From contig JAQCAK010000137.1 in assembly GCA_027621895.1 (NCBI GenBank), positions 1 through 5,908 of the forward strand: a stretch of DNA of 5,908 bases, in the 5' to 3' direction. Below are positions 1 to 5,908 of this stretch, one piece after another; the first letter of the stretch is position 1; the number at the start of each line of letters is the position of its first letter. The notes beneath the pieces are model-generated. The model did no database searches. It was not told the DNA's origin and saw only the letters and a list, made by a program, of their open reading frames with translations. Origin of the DNA: Pseudomonadota bacterium (GTDB lineage Bacteria > Pseudomonadota > Gammaproteobacteria > Pseudomonadales > Azotimanducaceae). The position numbers and the translations under genes are program-made.

Positions 1-675
1 CCACTTTACTTCGGCGGAGGCAGATCCATCGCTGAGGCGATAGCTGCCTGCGTTCCCGATGCAAAAATTATCGTGAACCTCCGCAATCCGGTTCATCGGT
101 TCGAGTCTGTTTTCAATCACATTGGCCTCAAACGGGACGTCGGGTTCAACCTGACCCTTGAGACTTTTCTGGATCAATGCCAGTCCTGCAAACCGATGGA
201 TGTAAAATCTCTTGAAGACATCGACGGGCTGGCTCTTCGGGAGGGATTGTACGGCGAGTTGCTGTCCGAGTGGCAAGAGGTTTTTTCTGCAGACCGTATA
301 CACATTGTTGATTTTGAAATATTGTCGCGACAACCAGCACTGGCGCTAGAGGGCGTCTATAATTTTATGCAGATATCCTCACCGGGTGACAGATCACTGG
401 AAAGCTTTAACCAGACGCAGTTTGTAAAGAACCAGAGCGTTCATCGAATAGCTATGCTCGCCAACAATGCTCTGGAACCGCTACTCAACATTTCTCCGCT
501 ATGGCTACGATCCTCTTTACGCCGCGCCTACTACGCCATCAACGGTGATGAACCTCCAGCACAGGCAGACCCTTCAGTGATGCAGAGAATCCAGCGCTAC
601 TATGAGCAGGATGCAGCTCTTCTGAAAGAGACACTGAACCAGCTTAAGTCCCCTCCGCCCGCCTGGCTTAGCTAG
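1..675 (+). CDS. Sulfotransferase family protein, 5' partial
   Basis: The frame is open from the first base, so the true start lies upstream; 224 residues are visible, ending at TAG 673-675. Near the visible N-terminus (residues 22-36) is KIIVNLRNPVHRFES, which matches the 3'-phosphate-binding segment of PAPS-dependent sulfotransferases (strand, then R-x-P-x-x-R-x-x-S). Further on, LREGLYGELLSEW followed by the strand IHIVDFEIL matches the family pattern of a G-Y helix and a later strand before an acidic residue. The 5' phosphosulfate-binding loop is off the window. The family transfers sulfate from PAPS to a hydroxyl or amine, in the cytoplasm for bacterial soluble members. Next to a flippase, a glycan or its precursor is the likely acceptor, but the acceptor cannot be read from sequence. 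GTG at 73 falls inside this domain and is not the start. Confidence 0.85.
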   Translation, partial: PLYFGGGRSIAEAIAACVPDAKIIVNLRNPVHRFESVFNHIGLKRDVGFNLTLETFLDQCQSCKPMDVKSLEDIDGLALREGLYGELLSEWQEVFSADRIHIVDFEILSRQPALALEGVYNFMQISSPGDRSLESFNQTQFVKNQSVHRIAMLANNALEPLLNISPLWLRSSLRRAYYAINGDEPPAQADPSVMQRIQRYYEQDAALLKETLNQLKSPPPAWLS

Positions 676-684
676 TTAGACCCA

Positions 685-2040
685 GTGACGCCTGTTTCCA
701 AATACTTTCAGCTTGTTCAGGGTTTTCTGAAAAAGAACTCGGACCTGTCTGAAATTTACCGGGGCGGCGGTATTACACTGGTGCTAAGACTGCTTTCCGG
801 CCTGATGAGCTTTCTTAGCACGCTGGCCGTTGCCAGAATTGCCGGCGCTGATTCAGCAGGCCTCTTTTTCCTGGCCATGAGCATCGTCGGCCTGTTCTCT
901 GTCCTTTCGCCTCTCGGTACCGACTCCGTGCTGTCACGACATATTTCAACGGCAGTGGAAGCGGGAGACGGACTTGTGGTGCGCCTCGTTTACCGCAGAG
1001 TCCTTGGCATTGTCTTTACCAGCGTCATCTGTATTGCTGTCATCGTTGCAATTGGTGCCCCCTGGATCGCGGGGACCCTCTTTTCCAAACCCGATCTGGC
1101 GCCCTTGCTGGCACTAATGGCGCTGTCGGTTATCCCCTATTCACTGACTTGGATGCATGGCAGTGCCTTTCTTGGCTTTTCAATGATGGTGACCTTCAAC
1201 CTGCTGCGTCGGGTCGGGGTAGGCGCCCTGTTTCTCACGCTGCTGGGCCTCATTTATCTGGCCAATCCCAAGCCTGACATCCTGCTCGTGGGATACGGCT
1301 ACGTGCTGGCCGGAGTCTTCATGCTGATGATCGCACTCTGGCTCTGGGTAAAGCGACCGGCTCTCCCGGAACCTGCCGTTGAAAACACCGAGCGCTACTC
1401 CACCCGGGCAATCATGAAATCCTCCTTTCCACTGCTGGGATCAGGGCTGCTGGGTGCAGCGAGCGGGCGAATCGGCCAGATTCTGGTCGGCGCTTACCAG
1501 GCTGCAGCAGAAGTTGCTATCTACTCCGTGTCCCAGCAGATCGCGGGTCTTTCATCAGTACTGCTGACCGCGATCAACAGTGCGGCCTTTCCAAGAATCG
1601 CTCGACTGTATTACCGCGGCGACATCGCCGGCATCCAGCGGGTATCCGTCTGGATGACAAGACTCGTGGTCGTAACGTGCGTGCCTATCGTCGTGCTGCT
1701 CATGATCATGAGCGATTGGGTACTCAGCCTGTTCGGACCAGAATTCGATGGTGGCGCAACGATCTTGCTGATCCTTTTGCTGGGTCAGCTAATAAACATT
1801 GTGACGGGCATAGTGGGTACTACACTGAACGCATGCGGTTATGGCCGTTTGCTGTTCCAGGGACACATCGCGGGGTTCCTGGCAACTCTGATTCTCTGTT
1901 TTCTGCTGATCCCCAGATTCGGCACAACCGGTGCAGCCATCGCCAACGCCACAGGCTCAATCATCATCAACCTGAATCACACCTACTGGGTTAAACGTAA
2001 GCTGGGTTTCTTCGCAGCAAACATCTTCGTGCGGGTTTAG
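685..2040 (+). CDS. Wzx-like polysaccharide flippase (MOP superfamily)
   Basis: This 451-residue, very hydrophobic protein has about twelve membrane segments, for example near residues 29-51, 58-78, 107-130, 140-165, 178-194, 199-222, 325-345, 358-378 and 392-410. The first segments carry the family's look: a basic, amphipathic N-terminus, GADSAGLFFLAMS, then a LSPLGTDSVLSR stretch. The LFGPEFDGGATILLIL segment (residues 349-364) is typical of the C-terminal half. Length fits Wzx proteins (about 400-500 residues). The family moves lipid-linked sugar repeat units from the cytoplasmic to the periplasmic face of the inner membrane. GTG 685 is the first possible start after the upstream stop and keeps the N-terminus complete; there is no clear Shine-Dalgarno site, so translation is probably coupled to the sulfotransferase, nine bases upstream and in the same frame. 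Substrate specificity is unknown. Confidence 0.88.
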   Translation: MTPVSKYFQLVQGFLKKNSDLSEIYRGGGITLVLRLLSGLMSFLSTLAVARIAGADSAGLFFLAMSIVGLFSVLSPLGTDSVLSRHISTAVEAGDGLVVRLVYRRVLGIVFTSVICIAVIVAIGAPWIAGTLFSKPDLAPLLALMALSVIPYSLTWMHGSAFLGFSMMVTFNLLRRVGVGALFLTLLGLIYLANPKPDILLVGYGYVLAGVFMLMIALWLWVKRPALPEPAVENTERYSTRAIMKSSFPLLGSGLLGAASGRIGQILVGAYQAAAEVAIYSVSQQIAGLSSVLLTAINSAAFPRIARLYYRGDIAGIQRVSVWMTRLVVVTCVPIVVLLMIMSDWVLSLFGPEFDGGATILLILLLGQLINIVTGIVGTTLNACGYGRLLFQGHIAGFLATLILCFLLIPRFGTTGAAIANATGSIIINLNHTYWVKRKLGFFAANIFVRV

Positions 2041-3062
2041 ACCAGCCTTCCAGAAACAGTTTTGTAGAAATGGCGGAGCCGGCGGACCATCTTCCTGATC
2101 ATCGAGACCCTGGCCTGACCCTCGAAAAGCGCCGAATGGGATTTGATCAATGCCCAGTTCACTTCACAACTCCCAAACGACTGTCCAGGAACAACTGTCC
2201 TGCTACCGGGTTTGATCTCGTCAATTCGATTCTGCTGCAGATTCCGTCCGTGATTCGTCAGCAACATGGGATCAACCAGTTCGTCCAGCCTTTTGAGCTG
2301 GACGTCGAACAGCACTACAGGATCGAGCCCCATGCTGTGCAGGTCAGCCTTGAGTTGTTGCTGCACCCAGAGAACGTTGGGCTCATTCCCATGAGCTTCA
2401 TGGATGGGTGTGAAGTACGTATCCAGATGTCCGTGTCGTATAGCGGATGCTGAAATCCTGACCTCGGGATATCTGGCAACAAGCGTCAACCCACAGGCAA
2501 CCGCGGCATGATTACGCCGGTGCCACTCGGGCGCGAACCTCCCGTAGACAGAAGACTCCCTGAAGTCCATATCCCACTGGATCGCCCGCAACGTCCCGTA
2601 AAGCCTGAGAGGATAAGCACCAGCCTCAAGATCCTGTTCAATGCTGTCATGCAGCGCCTGCATATAACCAGGGCACAGTGCATCGTCATCATCAAGCAGG
2701 GTGATCGCCAGGTACCGGGTGTCCTCGCGGATATAGGGCTTCAGCCAGAAGTTGAAGCCAAGTTCTGTATCATCGTCCAGGGGACGGATATGGATGTTCT
2801 TATGTCGCGATGCAAACTCGGTGAGTTTTTCCAGCCATGCCAGATCAAGGTCGGGTTCGACCATAACGACCCAGTCGAAATTCTGGCACGTCTGGTTGGC
2901 GATGGACGGATAAGTGATGGCGCTGATGGTTAAGGTGCGTATCCGCAGGTTATCTGCTGCCATGGGCTCAAAATCACGCTGCAGCTTCATACCATCAAAG
3001 GGGCGGGATCGATGCCAGTACCTGAGGCAGAACCGGGTCACCACGATATGCTGAATCTGCAC
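2037..3062 (-). CDS. Putative rhamnosyltransferase-like glycosyltransferase
   Basis: From GTG 3062 the protein has 341 residues and ends at TAA 2037-2039. The start VQIQHIVVTRF is the usual beginning of the putative rhamnosyltransferase family (DUF3118 type), followed by ITYPSIANQTCQNFDWVVMV (residues 49-68), which matches its P-S-(x)n-Q-T-x-x-F-x-W block. LLDDDDAL at residues 122-129 is the acidic DxD-type site expected to bind metal and nucleotide sugar. There is no signal peptide or membrane segment, so it should act in the cytoplasm. A longer reading from ATG 3149 would overlap the upstream gene by 68 bases and add 29 residues unrelated to the family; GTG 3062 has a strong GGAGG at 3071-3075, eight bases away, and is preferred. 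It follows the SGNH-like gene by 19 bases, implying one operon. The sugar and linkage are not determined; family assignment is from memory of its motifs. Confidence 0.78.
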   Translation of the reverse strand: MQIQHIVVTRFCLRYWHRSRPFDGMKLQRDFEPMAADNLRIRTLTISAITYPSIANQTCQNFDWVVMVEPDLDLAWLEKLTEFASRHKNIHIRPLDDDTELGFNFWLKPYIREDTRYLAITLLDDDDALCPGYMQALHDSIEQDLEAGAYPLRLYGTLRAIQWDMDFRESSVYGRFAPEWHRRNHAAVACGLTLVARYPEVRISASAIRHGHLDTYFTPIHEAHGNEPNVLWVQQQLKADLHSMGLDPVVLFDVQLKRLDELVDPMLLTNHGRNLQQNRIDEIKPGSRTVVPGQSFGSCEVNWALIKSHSALFEGQARVSMIRKMVRRLRHFYKTVSGRLV

Positions 3063-3070
3063 GGCACCCC

Positions 3071-3075
3071 CCTCC
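3071..3075 (-). promoter_or_regulatory. Shine-Dalgarno site fixing the glycosyltransferase start
   Basis: On the minus strand the sequence reads GGAGG, then eight bases, then GTG at 3062-3060. The site lies in the 19-base gap after the TAG of the upstream gene (3082-3084). It supports GTG 3062 over the upstream ATG 3149 as the real start. Confidence 0.75.
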
Positions 3076-3081
3076 CGCGGG

Positions 3082-4143
3082 CTAGTCTTCCAGTATGTCC
3101 GATATCCCGTTTCCGTTGATATCAGTGACGCCGGAAAGAGGCTCCGCAAGAACCGCCGCCCAGGCGACTCGACGCAACATCAGATCCAGCTCTGGGTTTC
3201 TCCCAGGCGCTTTATCCCCTAGCAATTCAGGATTCCGGCCGTAGATGCCGGCATAAAATACGTAACCAATCAGCGGCTCCATAGCCTCACAAAGATGCCC
3301 GGTACCATCACGCCAGAAACAGGCATTTGCACCGCTGATCATTTTGTGGAGCCCGTCGATCCCTGCCAGATCACCCTGCTTGTAAGCTTCAAGAGCCATC
3401 ACAACAGCTGTCGCTGTTGGCAGAATGTGAACAATTTCACCATACTTTTGGTTCAGGGCCTCAGCAATAGCCCCGAAATACTCAATGTCTTTTGCTGCCA
3501 GTGTACGGATTGCAGCAACGGTCAGCTCGTCTTCACTGTCAATTCGACGCTTGACGTCACCTATCCTCGGCCAGAGATTCGTCATGAAGAACCGGATATC
3601 AGGGTTATAGCGGCGGGCAAAGTCCACCCAGGGATAGTAGTACTCAACTCGATCATCAATATACGGTCCCCAGGTCATTACATCCCGTTTCCCGTTCACT
3701 AAAGCCGTCAGCAACCTGGGCTCAGCACGTCCACTATGCTGATAAATGCCATTCTCCAGCTCCCAGATGTATTTAAGACTGCCCTGGACTCCCGGCCCAA
3801 AATGCACAGTCGATCGATACTGCAGATCGTTGATATCAGTGATCTTTTTGAGATTCCTGTAACCTGGAACCATGAAACTGTGGCCCGTGCCCACCAGACT
3901 TAAACCTTCAAAATCACGGAGCCCTCTCCCGAACGCCTTCACCTGTTTGTTTGATTTTGCAAGCCGCTTCGCAATCTCTTCCGGGCTCAGCCGGGACACA
4001 GCTTCAGCCGGGAAGTTACCGGTCACATATCCCTCTTCCATGGGAGTCTGAGGCTGCAATCTGAAGGAGAGATCAGCAGACCAGGCCTCTGCCTGCACGA
4101 GACAGAGTAGAAGTACTGCTATCTTTCGGGAAATGCTCAACAT
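3082..4143 (-). CDS. Secreted SGNH/GDSL-hydrolase-like protein with C-terminal EF-hand-like loop
   Basis: The 353-residue product begins with a signal peptide: MLSISRK, a hydrophobic core (IAVLLLCLV) and an AEA/W cleavage site near residue 20, so it is exported. LVGTGHSFMVPG (residues 83-94) resembles block I of SGNH hydrolases with Ser89 as candidate nucleophile. MTNLWPR (187-193) follows a core strand. RDGTGHLCEAMEPLIGYVFY (278-297) resembles block V, where His283 with Asp279 would complete the catalytic set; the spacing (D-x-x-x-H) is one residue longer than the common D-x-x-H. YAGIYGRNP just after it is typical of this group. The last 13 residues, DINGNGISDILED, form an EF-hand or thrombospondin-3-like calcium loop. 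Likely roles are esterase or acyl transfer on a glycan; the substrate is unknown. ATG 4143 is preceded in frame by a TAA only 18 bases upstream, so no longer start exists. It is divergent from the MBOAT and upstream of the glycosyltransferase. Confidence 0.65.
   Translation of the reverse strand: MLSISRKIAVLLLCLVQAEAWSADLSFRLQPQTPMEEGYVTGNFPAEAVSRLSPEEIAKRLAKSNKQVKAFGRGLRDFEGLSLVGTGHSFMVPGYRNLKKITDINDLQYRSTVHFGPGVQGSLKYIWELENGIYQHSGRAEPRLLTALVNGKRDVMTWGPYIDDRVEYYYPWVDFARRYNPDIRFFMTNLWPRIGDVKRRIDSEDELTVAAIRTLAAKDIEYFGAIAEALNQKYGEIVHILPTATAVVMALEAYKQGDLAGIDGLHKMISGANACFWRDGTGHLCEAMEPLIGYVFYAGIYGRNPELLGDKAPGRNPELDLMLRRVAWAAVLAEPLSGVTDINGNGISDILED
3088..3123 (-). other. C-terminal calcium-binding loop (EF-hand / TSP3-like)
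   Basis: These bases encode residues 341-352 of the secreted SGNH-like protein, DINGNGISDILE. Loop positions 1, 3, 5, 9 and 12 are D, N, N, D and E, with Gly at position 6 and a hydrophobic residue at 8 of the usual pattern replaced by Ser. This is the spacing of a canonical calcium-coordinating loop, and it is placed at the very C-terminus with only one residue after it. Calcium binding is inferred from the pattern alone. Confidence 0.6.
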
Positions 4144-4207
4144 CGGAAACCAACCCAGTTACACTGCATGTGACGCGATCGCCATAGTACTACGACAGCC
4201 TCTTCTA
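4144..4207. promoter_or_regulatory. Divergent intergenic region, probable back-to-back promoters
   Basis: These 64 bases separate the starts of the minus-strand SGNH-like gene and the plus-strand MBOAT gene, so promoters for both units should lie here or just inside the gene ends. I cannot pick confident -35 and -10 boxes. Two perfect 8-base palindromes lie almost side by side: GCGATCGC at 4175-4182 and TAGTACTA at 4185-4192. They may be operator half-sites or chance. Neither gene has an obvious Shine-Dalgarno site here. Confidence 0.4.
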
Positions 4208-4396
4208 ATGTCATTCATCTCTCTAGATTTTCTGGTGTTCGCGCCGCTTATCCTGCTGCTGTATCAGGTCGTGCCCGGACACCTGCGCGTCCTGCTGCTG
4301 CTGGCTGCTTCCTATCTTTTCTACGCCTGGTGGGACTTCTACTACATAGCCCTGATACTTCTTTCCTCGACCGTTGCCTATGTGAGCGGGCGCCAG

Positions 4397-4399
4397 TAA
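4397..4399 (+). other. Premature in-frame TAA within the MBOAT gene
   Basis: The codons around it read CAG TAA GAA AAA AGC. Family-like sequence continues on both sides in the same frame (YVSGRQ before, EKSDTPATRQFWLWLS after). A single-base change from CAA, AAA, GAA, TCA, TTA or TAC/TAT would restore the gene. TAA also ends the glycosyltransferase in this window, so a general recoding of TAA is unlikely. Confidence 0.9.
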
Positions 4400-5567
4400 G
4401 AAAAAAGCGATACTCCCGCAACGAGACAGTTCTGGCTCTGGCTGAGCGTGATCGTGATTCTGGGTCAGCTTTTCTTCTTCAAGTATTTTGATTTCTTCCT
4501 GGTGAACCTGAACTGGGTCTTCAATGCTGAGTTGGGACTGCTGAATATACTACTGCCTATCGGCATTTCGTTCTTCTCCCTTCAGACCCTGGGATACGTC
4601 ATAGACGTGTATCGAAGAAAATTTGCTGCAGAGCAGGACCCAAAGGTGTTCTTTCTTTATGTCTGCTTTTATCCGCAACTGGTTGCTGGCCCTATCGAAC
4701 GCGCACGCCAGTTGATGCCACAGCTACGGGTGCTGAACCCGATCACAAACGAAAATTTCCGCCGCGGACTGATGCACATAGGCTGGGGACTCGCTTTGAA
4801 ACTTATTATCGGAGACAGGTTTGTCGTTGCTGCAGCAGATGTTTTCGACAAACCGGAGAACTACTCCTCGCCCGAGGTGTTTCTATCCAGCGCATTCCAA
4901 TGGATCCATGTTTACTGTGACTTCTACGGGTACAGTGAAATGGCGCGCGGCCTTGCCATCATGTTCGGCATCAACCTGATGCGCAATTTCGACAATCCGT
5001 TCCTTGCCATCAACACTCGCAGCTTCTGGCAGAAATGGCATATCTCACTGACAAAGTGGGTCTTCGACTATCTATACTTCCCGATAGTGGGTCGAAAATC
5101 CTCGCAACTCCGGCGCTCTGTCTGCCTGGTGATTACGATGGTGATTATCGGTCTCTGGCACGGCGCTTCATACAATTTTGTCCTGTTCGGGCTTTACCAT
5201 GCGGGGGTCATGCTTCTCCAGGATCAGACACAGAAGTACTCACCGGTTAAGTTGCCAAAAGGCCTTGCAGCGATTTTCAATAACATCCTTATCGCTCCCT
5301 CTACATTTCTGTTTATGACTACAGACCTGGACCATGCCGCTCGCATGTTTAATGCGATGATAAGTGGTACCACCAGCGGCGAGTTTTCCATGTTCGACAG
5401 TCTGAACACGCTGACAGCCATGGGTTTCTTCGCGTTGGCACTCTTCATTGAAACGCGCTACAAGGGCGCTGATATGATAGCCGTGCGGATTTCAGGTTTC
5501 TCTGCGCCGATTCGCTGGACAGCCTACTGCTTGATCACAATCGTGATTTTGACTTTCGCCATGCTTC

Positions 5568-5572
5568 GGGAG
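5568..5572 (+). promoter_or_regulatory. Shine-Dalgarno site for the downstream SGNH-like gene
   Basis: GGGAG lies seven bases before TTG 5580, inside the last codons of the MBOAT gene. It is the best ribosome site near the start of the next gene and is the main reason for choosing TTG 5580. Confidence 0.55.
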
Positions 5573-5579
5573 AACGACT

Positions 5580-5908
5580 TTGTCTACTTCCAGTTCTGAA
5601 GCAGATCAGCTGCGTCCTGGCTTGCTGGCGCTCAAGCTGATCGGCGCGACGGCGCTTATCGTGGCGCTTAGCTACTGCATGGAATTTACCGCCCGGGAAC
5701 TGGGCATGGGTGATGCGTTCAAACATGCCTGTGCTCACCAGGGCTACTTAACGGCCATGGAGGAAAAGCAGGCTGACATCCTGGTCATAGGAGCTTCTGA
5801 TGCGATGGCCCTTGACCCCAACCTGGCTGGTACACCTGCCGGCGTCGTTGTGCTGCGCGGTGCGGGACTTTCGACACTCATGACCGGCATGGAATTCCTC
5901 GCAGATCG
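5580..5908 (+). CDS. Membrane-anchored SGNH-like acyltransferase partner, 3' partial
   Basis: The frame is open from before 5580 to the window end, giving 109 codons and two extra bases. From TTG 5580 the protein has a short polar N-terminus, a membrane segment at about residues 15-33 (LLALKLIGATALIVALSYC), then a periplasmic part. ADILVIGASDAMALDPNL (residues 65-82) is block I of the SGNH fold: a hydrophobic strand, G-x-S with Ser73 as candidate nucleophile, and the L-x-P that often follows. Immediately downstream of an AlgI-type MBOAT, this fits the periplasmic partner (AlgJ/AlgX- or DltD-like role) that transfers the acyl group to the polymer. The later catalytic Asp and His are off the window. 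The start overlaps the MBOAT end by 20 bases, so translation is probably coupled. ATG 5679 would cut off the membrane segment, and TTG 5622 has no ribosome site. Confidence 0.7.
   Translation, partial: MSTSSSEADQLRPGLLALKLIGATALIVALSYCMEFTARELGMGDAFKHACAHQGYLTAMEEKQADILVIGASDAMALDPNLAGTPAGVVVLRGAGLSTLMTGMEFLAD

Larger units (their letters stand above)
4208..5599 (+). pseudogene. MBOAT O-acyltransferase (AlgI/DltB type) interrupted by an in-frame TAA
   Basis: Read through the stop, the frame gives 463 codon positions, a normal length for AlgI-like proteins. ATG 4208 gives MSFISLDFLVFAPLILLLY, the classic family N-terminus. Later landmarks in order (numbered through the stop) are FFKYFDFF (about 90), QLVAGPIERARQLMPQL (157-173), YCDFYGYSEMARG (236-248), RSFWQKWHISLTKWVFDYLY (271-290), the active-site GLWHGASYNFVLFGLYHAG (315-333, His318) and the terminal FVYFQF. 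The family moves acyl groups across the inner membrane for O-acylation of extracytoplasmic polymers such as alginate. TAA 4397-4399 ends the first piece after 63 residues, at the loop following the first hydrophobic segments. The frame resumes unchanged and no indel is needed. GTG 4448 could start a 383-residue remainder holding all catalytic motifs, but it lacks a Shine-Dalgarno site. A base error, a true nonsense mutation or readthrough are the alternatives. No clear ribosome site precedes ATG 4208. Confidence 0.85.

Noticed and set aside
673..687. Possible fusion or readthrough of sulfotransferase into flippase, since both are in the same frame with one TAG between them
   Set aside because: The two domains are complete on each side, such fusions are not a known family architecture, and a third of close gene pairs share a frame by chance.
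2282..2304. Perfect 8-base inverted repeat (CGTCCAGC / GCTGGACG) with a 7-base loop
   Set aside because: It lies well inside the glycosyltransferase coding sequence with no T-run after it on either strand, so it is not an intrinsic terminator; it is explained by the codons for VQLKRLDE.
2070..2453. Plus-strand open frame of 127 codons after the flippase
   Set aside because: It is antisense to the C-terminal half of the glycosyltransferase, which is well supported, and has no domain or ribosome site.
2508..2933. Plus-strand open frame of 141 codons opposite the glycosyltransferase
   Set aside because: It is antisense to a gene with clear family motifs, has no ribosome site or recognisable domain, and reads as a shadow frame.
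3063..3149. Longer glycosyltransferase start at ATG 3149
   Set aside because: It overlaps the upstream gene by 68 bases and adds unrelated residues; GTG 3062 has a strong, well-placed GGAGG.
3295..3702. Plus-strand open frame of 135 codons opposite the secreted SGNH-like gene
   Set aside because: It is fully covered by the minus-strand gene, shows no known motif and its composition is that of a shadow frame.
4133..4207. Upstream extension of the MBOAT start to ATG 4133
   Set aside because: The added 25 residues are not hydrophobic or family-like and would overlap the divergent gene; ATG 4208 matches the family N-terminus.
4402..4408. Frameshift in the A-run after the MBOAT stop as the cause of the break
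   Set aside because: The frame before and after is the same, so a single indel would not explain or repair the break; a substitution is the simpler account.

Overview
The window reads as part of an exopolysaccharide (or capsule / lipid-linked glycan) locus of a Gram-negative bacterium. A gammaproteobacterium, perhaps marine, would fit the moderate GC content, the Shine-Dalgarno sites, the signal-peptide style and the gene families. That placement is inference, because no taxonomic marker is present.

Layout. (1) Positions 1-675, plus strand: the 3' part of a PAPS-dependent sulfotransferase whose N-terminus lies off the window. (2) 685-2040, plus strand: a Wzx-type polysaccharide flippase, only nine bases after the sulfotransferase stop. 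(3) 2037-3062, minus strand: a glycosyltransferase resembling the putative rhamnosyltransferase family, convergent with the flippase so that the two stop codons overlap. (4) 3082-4143, minus strand: a secreted SGNH-hydrolase-like protein that ends in a single EF-hand-like calcium loop; it lies just upstream of the glycosyltransferase in the same transcription unit. (5) A 64-base divergent intergenic region, 4144-4207. (6) 4208-5599, plus strand: an AlgI/DltB-type MBOAT O-acyltransferase interrupted by one in-frame TAA at 4397-4399, with the reading frame otherwise intact. (7) 5580 to beyond 5908, plus strand: the start of a membrane-anchored SGNH-like protein, the usual periplasmic partner of such an MBOAT, overlapping it by 20 bases.

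How they may work together (inference). The glycosyltransferase adds a sugar to a lipid-linked repeat unit and the flippase moves that unit across the inner membrane. The MBOAT passes acyl groups to the periplasm, where the SGNH partner would place them on the polymer. The sulfotransferase would add sulfate in the cytoplasm. The secreted SGNH-like protein could add, remove or edit esters outside the membrane. The product would then be a glycan carrying both sulfate and O-acyl groups. The main anomaly is the premature stop in the MBOAT, which would disable acylation unless it is a sequencing error or is bypassed.

No RNA genes, insertion sequences, CRISPR arrays or convincing intrinsic terminators were seen. 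No stretch longer than 300 bases lacks a gene.
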